8,621 bases of DNA from Betaproteobacteria bacterium (GCA_028065725.1 JAPTVL010000464.1:1-8621); one strand, 5' to 3'. Shown: positions 1 to 7,658, counted from the first letter of the stretch. Notes: generated by a model not told the origin, from the sequence alone. Numbers and translations are program-made.

Positions 1-3000
1 TTCGGTGACGATGTGCATCATGTTGGCATGCCGCCACTCGCCCATCACCAGTTCCCAATAGCCGGTCAGCGACAGGCTGCGCGCGCGCTTCGACTCGTTG
101 TGCAGCTTGACCACCACGAACTTCACCGGGGCGTCCATGGCGACGTAGGTGAACAGTTCCGAGGCGATGCCGGCCTCGTAGTGCTCGAACACGCTGTAGC
201 CGAAGCCGTGCCGGCACACGTAGCCGGAGCGGCCGCGTGCGGGCAATGGTGTCGGCGACCAGAACGCCCCGGTTTCCTCGTCGCGCAGGTAGAACGCTTC
301 GCCGCTGCTGTCGGAAAGCGGATCGTTGTGCCACGGGGTCAGGCGGAATTCGTGCGCATTTTCCGCCCAGGTATAGGCGCTGCCGCTCTCGCTGACGACG
401 GTGCCGATGTGCGGACTGGCGATCACGTTGACCCACGGTGCCGGCGTGTGCTGGCCGGGTTCGAGGGTGATGACGTATTCGTGCCCGTCGGGCGTGAAGC
501 CGCCGAGGCCGTTGTTGAATATGCGTTCGCGTGCGGCCAGTGGATAAACTGGTTCGGCGGCGATTGAGTGCATGGGCTCCAGACGGTCCGACGCACGCTC
601 GGACGACACACGGCGTTCCACCTGCTCGATCAGGGTCTCGGCGGTATCGCTGAAGACGATGCGGGCGACTGTCTGCAGCAACACCCGCTCGTCCTCGGAA
701 AGCTCCTCGGCGCGTCGCACGAAGACCCCACCTGGTTTGTCGAGCACCTGTGCATTCGGCCCCGCGTTGATCAGCCCCATGATCAGGTCCTGCAGCACCG
801 CCCGGTAGCCCGAAAAATCCTCGTTGACGATCACCAGGTCGGCGGAGAGGCCCTTCATGCACCAATAGGCATGCGCCTGCAGCACCTGCTTCACCAGGTC
901 GATGCGGTTGAGGTCGCCGATGTGCAGCAGGACGATTGGCAGATCGCCCGAGATGCCAAAGCGCCACAGTCCGGACTGCCCCAGCCGGTTGCGGGCGATG
1001 ATGCCGGGCGCCGCGCGGCGCAGGGCATTGCCGTAAATGACGGAGTTGGCCAGGCGGCCAAAGACCTGGGCATCGGCTTCGGTGGCGTTGAGGTGGCGCA
1101 GCACCTCCTGGCTCTGGAACCAGGCCATCTCGAACGCGCGCTCGACGAAATGCCTGTCGCAGTATTTATCGAGCAGGGCCAATGCGGCCTCGCGCGTGTC
1201 CGCGACGCCGGAGATGATCTGCACGGTCGCCGATTCGTCGGGGGACAAGGTGAGGGTGCGGCGTATCGCCACGATGGGGTCGAGCACCGGCCCCTCGGTG
1301 TTCGACAACGGCGGGCTGTCGCGGCTGTCCAGAACCAGCGGGTTGGCCGCCGTGCGACCACGCCCGATGAAACGGGCGCGGTCGGTCTCGTAGGACGGTT
1401 CATCGGCCACTGCGCCCGGCGCGGCCAGCAGATGAAACATCCAGGGCGCCTGCTCGCCCGGCGTGCGCGGACGCCGGGTGCAGAGGATCGCCTGCCGCTC
1501 GGGCAGGATTTCGGTCTGTACGAACAGGTTGCTGAACGAGCGGTGCGCCAGATCGGCATTCAACGGCGCCAGCACCACTTCCGCGTAGCTCGTCACCTCG
1601 ATGTGACGGCGCCGCGACGACTGGTTGGTGAGCGTAACCCGGCGGATCTCGACGTCGTCCTCGGGGGACACGCTGATCTCGGTATGCGCTTCGATCGCCT
1701 GGTCGTGCCGCCGGTATTCGGCGCGCGCCTGCACGAAAATCGCCTCGTAGTGGTCTGCGCGGCGCAGGGTCGGTTGATGCGCAGTCGACCAGTATTTTCC
1801 GTTGTCGCGGTCGCGCAGGTAAATGAAGGTGCCCCAGCCATCGGAGGTGGCGTCCTCGCGCCAGCGGGTGACGGCGAGATCGCGCCAGCGGCTGGTGCTG
1901 CCGCCGGCATGGGTCGCCATGACGTGGTAGCGGCCGTTCGACAGCAGGTGCACTTCGGGGATCGGCGTGTTCGGTTCGGTGAACACGCGCATGATCGAAC
2001 CGATGTCCGCGCTGGGGGGGCGAGCGGCGGCGCTGACTTCGGCCGCGTGCGGGTGCAGGGTGGCGCCCTTCTTCGGCACCCGCTCCTGCAGCAGCAATTC
2101 GGTCGCCCGCGCGAGCGGGTCGGACATGAAACGGCGCTGCATCGGTTGGTCGAGCAATACATGCGCAAAGGCCAGGAGGCTCATGCCCTGATGGTGCGCC
2201 ATGAACGTTCGCACGATGGCGTATGGCTTGCCCCGTGGCACCCGCGTGGGCGTGTAATCGATCGCTTCGTAGAAACCATAAGCGCCGAGGAATCCCTGAT
2301 TGGCCAGCGTCTGCAGGTTGCGGCACGCTTCGCGCGGCATCACTGTCAGCGCCAGTGCGCTGGCATAGGGCGCGATGACCAGGTCGTCACCCAGACCGCG
2401 CTTGAAGCCGAGGCCAGGCACCCCGAAGGCCCGGTATTGATAGACCTGGTTGACGTCGGTGGCGTTGTAGCAGGACTCGGAAATCCCCCAGGGCACTTCG
2501 CGTTGCCGGCCGTATTCGATCTGGCGCGACACCGCGGCCTTGCAGGTCTGCTCCAGCAGGGTGTTCGCGTAGCTCGGCATGATCAGCTGCGGCATCAGGT
2601 ACTCGAACATCGAACCGCTCCACGAAATCAGGCTGACGTCACCGCCATGACTGGTCAGCAGGCGGCCAAGCGAGAACCAGTGCTTCTGCGGCACCTGTCC
2701 CTGCGCGATGAGCAGAAAACTGGCCAGGCGCGCTTCCGATGCCAAGAGGTCGTAGCAGGTTGGATCGCGGCGCCGTTCGCCGACGTCGTAGCCGATGGCC
2801 AGCAGGCCGCACGCAGCATCGTAGAGAAATTCAAAATCCATCGCCGTCAGTGCGTGGCAACGATTCATCAGGTCATCGATGAGGTCGAGCTGCGTCCGCG
2901 CGCCCGTGCCGGCTTCATCCGTGCCAGCCAGTTCCAGCCGCGTCGGGAGGGTGCTGCCCAGCCACGACTCCGGCACCAGGAATGCAAGCTCGTCCCGCAG

Positions 3001-6000
3001 GGCGCTGGATTGCTGGTCGAATGCCCGCGCCCAGTAAGCCAGTTCGCCATCGATGTCGACGTCAACCGGCAGCCATGCAACCAGCTCGCCGCCGATACGG
3101 TGAATCTCATTCAGTGCGCTGGCGACGGCAACCAGCGTCTGCGGAGGGCCCTCCAACGCGAGGGCGTGCAGGGTGTCCTGCAGCAGGCGGATCTTTTTCG
3201 CCAGTTCGGGGGCAGGGGAGGCGGGCAACTGTTCGGCCAGCACCTGCAGGGTGTCCTGCAGTCCCTGCAGCGCGTTGAGTGACAGCACTGGCTGATGTTT
3301 CAGTTCGGCCAGCCCTGTCTGCAGAGTGAGCAGGCAGCCGGCCAGGTTGCCGCTGTCCACCGACGATACGTATTGCGGGTGGAGCGGCTGCAGCGTGCGG
3401 GTGTCGTACCAGTTGTAAAAATGACCGCGGTAGCGTTCCAGCTTTTCCATCGCGGCCAGGGTGTTGCCGATGCGCTGCAGGCCTTCCCCGGCCGTGAGAT
3501 AACCGAAATCGATCGCGGCCAGGTCGGCCAGCAGCGACATGCCGATGTTGGTGGGCGAGGTGCGCGAGGCGATGGCCGGCGCCGGATATTCCTGGAAGTT
3601 ATCGGGCGGAAGCCAGTTGTCCTGGGGACCGACGAAGTCCGCGAAGTAGCGCCAGGTGCGCCGGGCCGCTGTTCGCAGGAAAACCTCCTGATCGACGCCC
3701 AGGCCCGGAGTGGGCGCGGCCAGCGGCCGGCTGATCCACCAGCCGAGGACGGGCGACATCAGCCACAACAACAGGATGGGGGCAGCGACGAGCCACGCCG
3801 TTCCTGTCATGGCCAGCGCCACGCCCAGCGCCACCGCGAGAGCCGGTGCGATCCACATCTCCCGGAAGAAATCGGTCAGCGACCGGCGTGCGTTGCGGCG
3901 TGCGTAGGCGGGCAGTTGCCACAGCAGCAGGCCGCGTCGCGTGAACAGCATGCGTACGCCCGAGCGCAGGATCGCCCCCAGGCAGATCAACGCATCGTAG
4001 GGCAAAAAGATCAGCGCCAGCACGGCGAGTGCGATCGGGCGGCCTGCGGATTTGCCGGTCAGGCTCAGGTGCACCAACCAGTCGCGTTCTACCGGCTTGA
4101 GAATCAGTTCGATTGCGATGGACAGCAGGGGGGGCAGGAACACCACCACCACGACCAGCAGCGTCCACAGCCACTCAGGCCCCGGCCCCAACAGCCAGCC
4201 GCCTGCCAGCAGCACAAGCAGCGCCGGCGCTACCAGGCTGCGCCGCAGGTTGTCGAAAAGCTTCCACCACGACAGGGCCGAGAGCGGATTTGCCTGCCGC
4301 TTCGCCTTCGCACCATTGGACGGCCCCGGAACGAGCGGCAGCAGCCAGCCGGCCAGTTGCCAGTCGCCGCGTATCCAGCGGTGGCGTCGGCTGGCCTCGA
4401 TGGCATAGCTGGCCGGATGTTCCTCGATGAGGTCGACATCGGTCACCAGGGCCGAACGCGCATAGCCGCTTTCCAGCAGGTCGTGGCTGAGAATGAGATT
4501 CTCCGGAAAGCGTCCATCGACAGCTTGGCGAAACGCATCCACGTTGTAGATGCCCTTGCCGATGAACGAGCCTTCCCCGAACACGTCCTGGTAGACATCC
4601 GACACCTCGCGCGTGTACGGGTCGATACCCGAGTCACCCGCGAATAGTCGGGTAAAGCGCGACTGGCCGGCACTGGTCAGGCTGATCGAGGCGCGCGGCT
4701 GCAGGATCGCGTAGCCTTCGACAATGCGTCCCTTGGCGGCATCGTAGACCGGCCGGTTGAGCGGGTGGGCGAGGTTGCCGACCAGAGTGCGTGCCGCGTC
4801 GCGCGGCAGCTGCGTGTCGGTATCCAGGGTGATGACGTACTGGATCGAAGCGAGGAGGGACTGATCGCCGACGATATCCGAGAAAGCCGTTTGCGCCCCG
4901 CCCCTGAGCCGAGCATTGAACTGCTCCAGCTTGCCGCGCTTGCGCTCATACCCCATCCACACCCGCTCGAGGGGATTCCACAGCCGCGGCCGGTGAAACA
5001 GATAGAAGACACAGGGGCGATCCTCGCGGTAGGCCTCGTTGAGCGCATCGACCGCGGCACGCGCATAGGCGAGCAAGGCTGCGTCGTCCGGAAGCGTTTG
5101 CTCGGGCGCGTCCCGAAAATCCGTCAGCAGGGCAAAGAACAGATTGGGATCGCGATTGCCGAGATAGCGGATCTCCATGGCTTCGAGCAGATTGTCGACG
5201 TCCTGCGGGCTCGCCAGCAGGGTGGGGACGATCACCATGGTACGGTGGCTGTCCGGAATCCCCTTGGAAAAATCCATGCGTGGCAAGGCACGCGGCGGCA
5301 GGACGAGCGTGACCAGCAGGTTCACCAGCGGAACGGCCAGCGCCGAGGTGGCGATGACGAGTGGAAGCGCAAGCAACCAGACCCGCCAGTCAGCCGGATC
5401 GAACCCGCCGAGAGCAGACAGCACGGCCGCTGTCGCAAATAGCGTGAGCAGGAGGATGGGGCCGAGATACAAGGGCAAGCGGACATGCCGGCTCACCCGG
5501 CTGATCCGGGCTTTCCATGGCAGCCGGCAGCCGACTGCCTGCTCCAGGCGCGGGCGTCCCCGGTCGATCAGGTAGTAGCCGACATGCGCGCTGCGGTCAT
5601 GCAAGCCCCGTTGCGCGGCAGCCGCCTGCGCGAGAACGATGGCTTCGCGCGCCACTGCCATTTCGCTGCACGTGCTGCGTCGCGCCGCATCCTCGATGAC
5701 GTGCCGGTAACGGTCGCGGGTGGCGAAATCCTGGCTGGCGTAACGTTCCATCGGATCTTCGCGCAGGGTCTGTTCGACGACGCTGAGCGACTCGACATAC
5801 TGCTTCCAGTCCATGGCGCCGATGAAGCGCAAACTGCCGATGCTGTTGGCGATGGAGATCTGGTTGGCCGCGGCCGTTCGGCCGGCAGCCTCCGACAGCC
5901 CGGTCGCGGTCACCCCCTGTTCGAGCAGTTTCTGCTCGACCCAGGTTTGCACGAAGGCCATGGCAGGCCCTTGCGCCTGCAGCCGGTCGTAGAACTCCTC

Positions 6001-6717
6001 CACAAACGGCGCGGTCAGCGGCACATCGGCATGGGCAAACTCGGCCAGCAACTGGATCAGCTGTTTCGGTTCGCTTTCGGCAGCCGCGAGCATGCGGTCG
6101 GCCCAGGTGATGGCCGCATCGCGCTCTTCGCGCCGCTGGGCGATGCGCACCCCGACGCGGCGCAGATTTTCCAGCAGCGCCAGCTGCAGCATGATCGGGA
6201 AGGCCCACAGTTCGCCCAGCTTCAGGGGTTCGACGGTCTGGTAGGCGGCGATGAACTGGGTGGCGTTGTCGCTGTCGACGCGGCCGTCCATGTGGGAGAT
6301 CAGCTCCAGCGCCAGGTCGTATATACGTGGGAAACCGGCCGACAGGCCATCGGCCAGACGCGGCAACTGGCGGCTGTATCCCCGCGGCAAGTGCCGGCGT
6401 GCCAGACCGATCTGTTGCTCGATCAGATAGAAGTTGTCGAGCAGCCAGGCTTCGGCCGGCACGATCCGTTGTCCCGGCGTTGCAGCGGCGGTGACGACGT
6501 CGTATGCCGCCAGCAGAACCCGCGCATTGTCCGCCAGCCGCGGCAGCAGTCTGTCCGACCCTGGACGCGGATCGATTCGATGTTGACCCGCCAGGGTGAC
6601 CGAGTGACGCTTCAGTTGCTCGATGCTGAACAGTTCCGAGCGCAACAACTCGGTGTCCCGGTCGTGGCGCAGCGCATTCCGTGTGCGCGAAGAAAATCCG
6701 AACGCTTTGATGTCGAT
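1..6717 (-). CDS. ndvB: Cyclic beta-1,2-glucan synthase, NdvB/ChvB/Cgs type (C-terminus beyond window)
   Basis: Inner-membrane enzyme that builds cyclic beta-1,2-glucan from UDP-glucose and releases it to the periplasm. The frame is open for 2239 codons; related enzymes are about 2800 residues, so roughly 600 are missing. Seen in order: cytoplasmic region 1-410 with ELFSIEQL near its start; membrane helices 414-436 and 447-472; GT84 domain about 490-800 with NPLERVWMGYERKRGKLEQ (581-599), DTDTQ (632-636, nucleotide-sugar/metal site), HDLLE (745-749, D746 candidate base) and RHRWIRGDW (778-786); membrane helices between 829 and 995; middle cyclization domain about 1000-1580 (glycoamylase-like, GH189 type) with VPWGISES (1408-1415; E1414 is a candidate catalytic residue); then two beta-sandwich modules at about 1588-1720 and 2060-2239. 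The second should lead into the GH94-like barrel off the left edge. Family and domain order are secure; the exact start is not. An in-frame TAG lies at 6733-6735 and no ATG or GTG follows. I take ATC at 6715-6717 because GAGGAG precedes it; the first conventional alternative is TTG at 6646-6648. Confidence 0.93.
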   Translation of the reverse strand, partial: MDIKAFGFSSRTRNALRHDRDTELLRSELFSIEQLKRHSVTLAGQHRIDPRPGSDRLLPRLADNARVLLAAYDVVTAAATPGQRIVPAEAWLLDNFYLIEQQIGLARRHLPRGYSRQLPRLADGLSAGFPRIYDLALELISHMDGRVDSDNATQFIAAYQTVEPLKLGELWAFPIMLQLALLENLRRVGVRIAQRREERDAAITWADRMLAAAESEPKQLIQLLAEFAHADVPLTAPFVEEFYDRLQAQGPAMAFVQTWVEQKLLEQGVTATGLSEAAGRTAAANQISIANSIGSLRFIGAMDWKQYVESLSVVEQTLREDPMERYASQDFATRDRYRHVIEDAARRSTCSEMAVAREAIVLAQAAAAQRGLHDRSAHVGYYLIDRGRPRLEQAVGCRLPWKARISRVSRHVRLPLYLGPILLLTLFATAAVLSALGGFDPADWRVWLLALPLVIATSALAVPLVNLLVTLVLPPRALPRMDFSKGIPDSHRTMVIVPTLLASPQDVDNLLEAMEIRYLGNRDPNLFFALLTDFRDAPEQTLPDDAALLAYARAAVDALNEAYREDRPCVFYLFHRPRLWNPLERVWMGYERKRGKLEQFNARLRGGAQTAFSDIVGDQSLLASIQYVITLDTDTQLPRDAARTLVGNLAHPLNRPVYDAAKGRIVEGYAILQPRASISLTSAGQSRFTRLFAGDSGIDPYTREVSDVYQDVFGEGSFIGKGIYNVDAFRQAVDGRFPENLILSHDLLESGYARSALVTDVDLIEEHPASYAIEASRRHRWIRGDWQLAGWLLPLVPGPSNGAKAKRQANPLSALSWWKLFDNLRRSLVAPALLVLLAGGWLLGPGPEWLWTLLVVVVVFLPPLLSIAIELILKPVERDWLVHLSLTGKSAGRPIALAVLALIFLPYDALICLGAILRSGVRMLFTRRGLLLWQLPAYARRNARRSLTDFFREMWIAPALAVALGVALAMTGTAWLVAAPILLLWLMSPVLGWWISRPLAAPTPGLGVDQEVFLRTAARRTWRYFADFVGPQDNWLPPDNFQEYPAPAIASRTSPTNIGMSLLADLAAIDFGYLTAGEGLQRIGNTLAAMEKLERYRGHFYNWYDTRTLQPLHPQYVSSVDSGNLAGCLLTLQTGLAELKHQPVLSLNALQGLQDTLQVLAEQLPASPAPELAKKIRLLQDTLHALALEGPPQTLVAVASALNEIHRIGGELVAWLPVDVDIDGELAYWARAFDQQSSALRDELAFLVPESWLGSTLPTRLELAGTDEAGTGARTQLDLIDDLMNRCHALTAMDFEFLYDAACGLLAIGYDVGERRRDPTCYDLLASEARLASFLLIAQGQVPQKHWFSLGRLLTSHGGDVSLISWSGSMFEYLMPQLIMPSYANTLLEQTCKAAVSRQIEYGRQREVPWGISESCYNATDVNQVYQYRAFGVPGLGFKRGLGDDLVIAPYASALALTVMPREACRNLQTLANQGFLGAYGFYEAIDYTPTRVPRGKPYAIVRTFMAHHQGMSLLAFAHVLLDQPMQRRFMSDPLARATELLLQERVPKKGATLHPHAAEVSAAARPPSADIGSIMRVFTEPNTPIPEVHLLSNGRYHVMATHAGGSTSRWRDLAVTRWREDATSDGWGTFIYLRDRDNGKYWSTAHQPTLRRADHYEAIFVQARAEYRRHDQAIEAHTEISVSPEDDVEIRRVTLTNQSSRRRHIEVTSYAEVVLAPLNADLAHRSFSNLFVQTEILPERQAILCTRRPRTPGEQAPWMFHLLAAPGAVADEPSYETDRARFIGRGRTAANPLVLDSRDSPPLSNTEGPVLDPIVAIRRTLTLSPDESATVQIISGVADTREAALALLDKYCDRHFVERAFEMAWFQSQEVLRHLNATEADAQVFGRLANSVIYGNALRRAAPGIIARNRLGQSGLWRFGISGDLPIVLLHIGDLNRIDLVKQVLQAHAYWCMKGLSADLVIVNEDFSGYRAVLQDLIMGLINAGPNAQVLDKPGGVFVRRAEELSEDERVLLQTVARIVFSDTAETLIEQVERRVSSERASDRLEPMHSIAAEPVYPLAARERIFNNGLGGFTPDGHEYVITLEPGQHTPAPWVNVIASPHIGTVVSESGSAYTWAENAHEFRLTPWHNDPLSDSSGEAFYLRDEETGAFWSPTPLPARGRSGYVCRHGFGYSVFEHYEAGIASELFTYVAMDAPVKFVVVKLHNESKRARSLSLTGYWELVMGEWRHANMMHIVTE

Positions 6718-6729
6718 GATCTTCTCCTC
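6715..6729 (-). promoter_or_regulatory. Shine-Dalgarno GAGGAG facing a possible ATC start codon
   Basis: On the minus strand GAGGAG occupies 6729-6724, followed by AAGATC and then ATC at 6717-6715, a spacer of six bases. The in-frame TAG lies just upstream at 6735-6733, so translation cannot start earlier in this frame. The first conventional codons are the tandem TTGs at 6648-6643. They lack a comparable ribosome binding site and would remove 23 residues. The binding site is clear; initiation at ATC is an inference. Confidence 0.5.
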
Positions 6730-6771
6730 GCTCTAATACGGGATGGTCCGAGCGGCACTGGTCTAATGAGT

Positions 6772-6797
6772 CGTGCCCGGCGAAAATGCCGGGCACG
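6772..6797. other. Perfect 10-bp intergenic hairpin
   Basis: CGTGCCCGGC (6772-6781) pairs perfectly with GCCGGGCACG (6788-6797) around a six-base loop. It lies about 55 bases upstream of the proposed glucan synthase start and about 165 bases past the stop of the small membrane protein gene. Neither strand has a T-run after the stem, so it is not a classical intrinsic terminator. It could be a leader hairpin, a rho-assisted end or an mRNA stabiliser. The structure is seen; the role is unknown. Confidence 0.7.
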
Positions 6798-6847
6798 TAT
6801 TGCGGATTGGTTCGACCGTGTTTTTTACGCTGGCCTGGCAGGGATTA

Positions 6848-6868
6848 CGGTCGCGCTAAGCGGTCGCG
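6848..6868. repeat. Short direct repeat CGGTCGCG x2
   Basis: CGGTCGCG occurs at 6848-6855 and again at 6861-6868, a period of 13 bases, in the gap between the small membrane protein gene and the glucan synthase gene. It may be a binding site, but an 8-bp repeat in GC-rich DNA can arise by chance. Apart from this repeat and the nearby hairpin I see nothing else in 6735-6963. Confidence 0.35.
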
Positions 6869-6963
6869 TTGAATACCCCGCTCGTCGTTGATGACAGGCA
6901 ACATCCACCATGCCGGCCGTCGCCTGCGATGTCAGCCAGACGCGTCCCAATCAGGTGAAACGG

Positions 6964-7182
6964 CTAAGGCTTGCTGCGCACCAACAGCAGGACCGCGCCC
7001 AACGCGATCGCGCCCACGCCGGCCCAGATGGGGACGTTTACCGTCTTCTCTTCCTTGATCGACAACTCGATCGGCCCCAGCTTGGCCTCGTGCGTGTCCT
7101 GGGTGTACGTGAATCCGCCATACAACAACCCCAGACCGCCTGCCACAATCAGCACGATGCCCAACATCTTGACTGCATTCAT
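6964..7182 (-). CDS. Small conserved protein with two membrane segments
   Basis: A 72-residue protein of unknown function. Residues 6-23 form a hydrophobic, glycine-rich helix. Residues 24-50 are a short polar stretch containing FTYTQDTHEAKLGPIEL. Residues 51-69 form a second helix, and the protein ends RSKP. This suggests a small inner-membrane hairpin protein with the charged loop exposed. I know similar short proteins in proteobacteria near stress-related membrane genes, but cannot assign a named family with confidence; a DUF3185-like relation is only a guess. The start at 7182 is chosen over an upstream ATG at 7221 because GGAG lies eight bases before it and because the extra 13 residues are polar, with no binding site before them. 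The gene lies 246 bases upstream of the glucan synthase start and 126 bases downstream of a broken small membrane-protein gene on the same strand. Confidence 0.8.
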   Translation of the reverse strand: MNAVKMLGIVLIVAGGLGLLYGGFTYTQDTHEAKLGPIELSIKEEKTVNVPIWAGVGAIALGAVLLLVRSKP

Positions 7183-7186
7183 TTCG

Positions 7187-7194
7187 CCTTCTCC
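7187..7194 (-). promoter_or_regulatory. Ribosome binding site of the 72-residue membrane protein
   Basis: On the minus strand GGAGAAGG runs from 7194 to 7187, with GGAG eight bases before the ATG at 7182. It decides the start in favour of 7182 over the in-frame ATG at 7221, which has no comparable site. Confidence 0.65.
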
Positions 7195-7308
7195 GGTAGG
7201 GATGCGCTTGATTCTCGCCATGGGCGACGGGTAGCCGGGTTAACGGCATGCATGGCCTGCTGCATCGCTTTACCCAGCATGTTGCAGCTTAGAACAATTC
7301 CAGATCTG

Positions 7309-7454
7309 TTACAGGCGCCGGCCCTGGATGACACGCAACAGGATCACCACGACCGCGCTGACCAGGAGAATGTGAATGAGCCCGCTCATGGGGTATCAAG
7401 TACCCAGCCCCGGCAACCAGAGGATGATCGGGATGATTGCAATGGTCTGTACAT
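7309..7454 (-). pseudogene. Broken lmo0937/DUF5670-type small membrane protein gene
   Basis: Conceptual translation from 7443 gives TIAIIPIILWLPGLGT, then TGA at 7398-7396, then YPMSGLIHILLV and on to LLRVIQGRRL with a stop at 7311-7309. This matches the short (about 50 residue) membrane-protein family I know as lmo0937/DUF5670. Its members have an N-terminal TIA(V/I)-ILWLLGL helix, a TSY-type turn, a GGFIHILLVIAVVV helix and a VIQGRR end. The TGA falls where the family usually has the Ser of the turn. A plausible ATG at 7454-7452 is out of frame: only two bases (7448-7447) separate its second codon from the ACC ATT GCA frame, so one base appears to be missing. An ATG at 7389 could give a 26-residue remnant, but it has no binding site before it. 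Two independent lesions favour a pseudogene. The family assignment is from memory of its sequence pattern. Confidence 0.72.
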
Positions 7455-7511
7455 TTTTATCAACGCCTAATGGTTTTTGACTCGAAGCCGGCAACGATTG
7501 CTCCGGTCCCA

Positions 7512-7528
7512 ATTAGGCTTGGATTAGG
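7512..7528. repeat. Two ATTAGG direct repeats 11 bp apart
   Basis: ATTAGG occurs at 7512-7517 and 7523-7528, an 11-bp period close to one helical turn. An inverted copy, GCCTAAT, lies at 7465-7471 and pairs with ATTAGGC at 7512-7518. The sites are upstream of the broken small gene and could be remnants of its operator. This is a weak call based on spacing only. Confidence 0.3.
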
Positions 7529-7543
7529 GCGCACCGTCCGCAC

Positions 7544-7559
7544 TGTCTGGTACCGAACA
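7544..7559. promoter_or_regulatory. Imperfect palindrome TGTCTGGTACCGAACA
   Basis: A 16-bp partly symmetric site centred on GGTACC, with TGT and ACA arms; the two positions on each side between arm and core do not pair. It sits about 90 bases upstream of the broken small gene and about 100 bases downstream of the transporter stop. It looks like a possible dimeric regulator site, but no regulator can be named. Confidence 0.3.
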
Positions 7560-7565
7560 CAGCCA

Positions 7566-7584
7566 GAATGTGAGCAGCACATTC
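7566..7584. repeat. Perfect inverted repeat GAATGTG / CACATTC
   Basis: GAATGTG (7566-7572) and CACATTC (7578-7584) form a perfect 7-bp stem with a five-base loop. A second GAATGT at 7597-7602 could pair with ACATTC (7579-7584) instead, so two mutually exclusive stems are possible. The repeat lies in the non-coding stretch between the transporter stop and the broken small gene. Confidence 0.5.
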
Positions 7585-7585
7585 G

Positions 7586-7634
7586 CTATCGACAGGGAAT
7601 GTCCCGAATCATGTGGGTGATGCGAGGTCGATAG
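7586..7634. repeat. Inverted repeat CTATCGAC / GTCGATAG enclosing GGGAATGTCCC
   Basis: CTATCGAC (7586-7593) and GTCGATAG (7627-7634) are perfect 8-bp inverted copies separated by 33 bases. The interior holds a small GGGA-ATG-TCCC hairpin at 7595-7605. The outer arm ends 25 bases past the transporter stop, so in its transcript this could form a 3' structure. It lacks a T-run and is not a classical terminator. Confidence 0.45.
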
Positions 7635-7658
7635 ATCGCTCTGGCATGCGCTGATGTC

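Noticed and set aside
5597..6796. A 399-codon minus-strand frame starting with ATG at 6796, possibly supplying the N-terminus of the glucan synthase
   Set aside because: It is out of frame with the conserved protein, its start lies within the hairpin, and its product is low-complexity and Arg/Gly-rich. A frameshift joining it to the real gene is not supported by any recognisable sequence.
13..6891. A series of long plus-strand open frames (up to 904 codons) covering most of the window
   Set aside because: They share codon boundaries with the minus-strand glucan synthase frame. They stay open because that GC-rich gene seldom uses TTA, CTA or TCA, and their products are arginine, histidine and glutamine-rich with no recognisable domain.
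7183..7221. A 13-residue N-terminal extension of the 72-residue membrane protein from the ATG at 7221
   Set aside because: No binding site precedes that ATG, the extension is polar and would sit before a clean membrane helix, and the ATG at 7182 has a well-placed GGAG.
7396..7398. TGA in the small membrane gene read as selenocysteine
   Set aside because: The family has Ser, not Cys, there; the gene also carries a separate frameshift, and no selenocysteine insertion hairpin was evident just downstream.
7465..7518. GCCTAAT...ATTAGGC as an integron attC site
   Set aside because: The core should read AAC/GTT, but here it reads AAT/ATT. The interior lacks the paired inner boxes, and no integrase or cassette structure is present.
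7437..7634. A 65-codon plus-strand frame over the inverted-repeat region
   Set aside because: No ribosome binding site, no recognisable composition or motif, and it runs antisense over the broken small gene.
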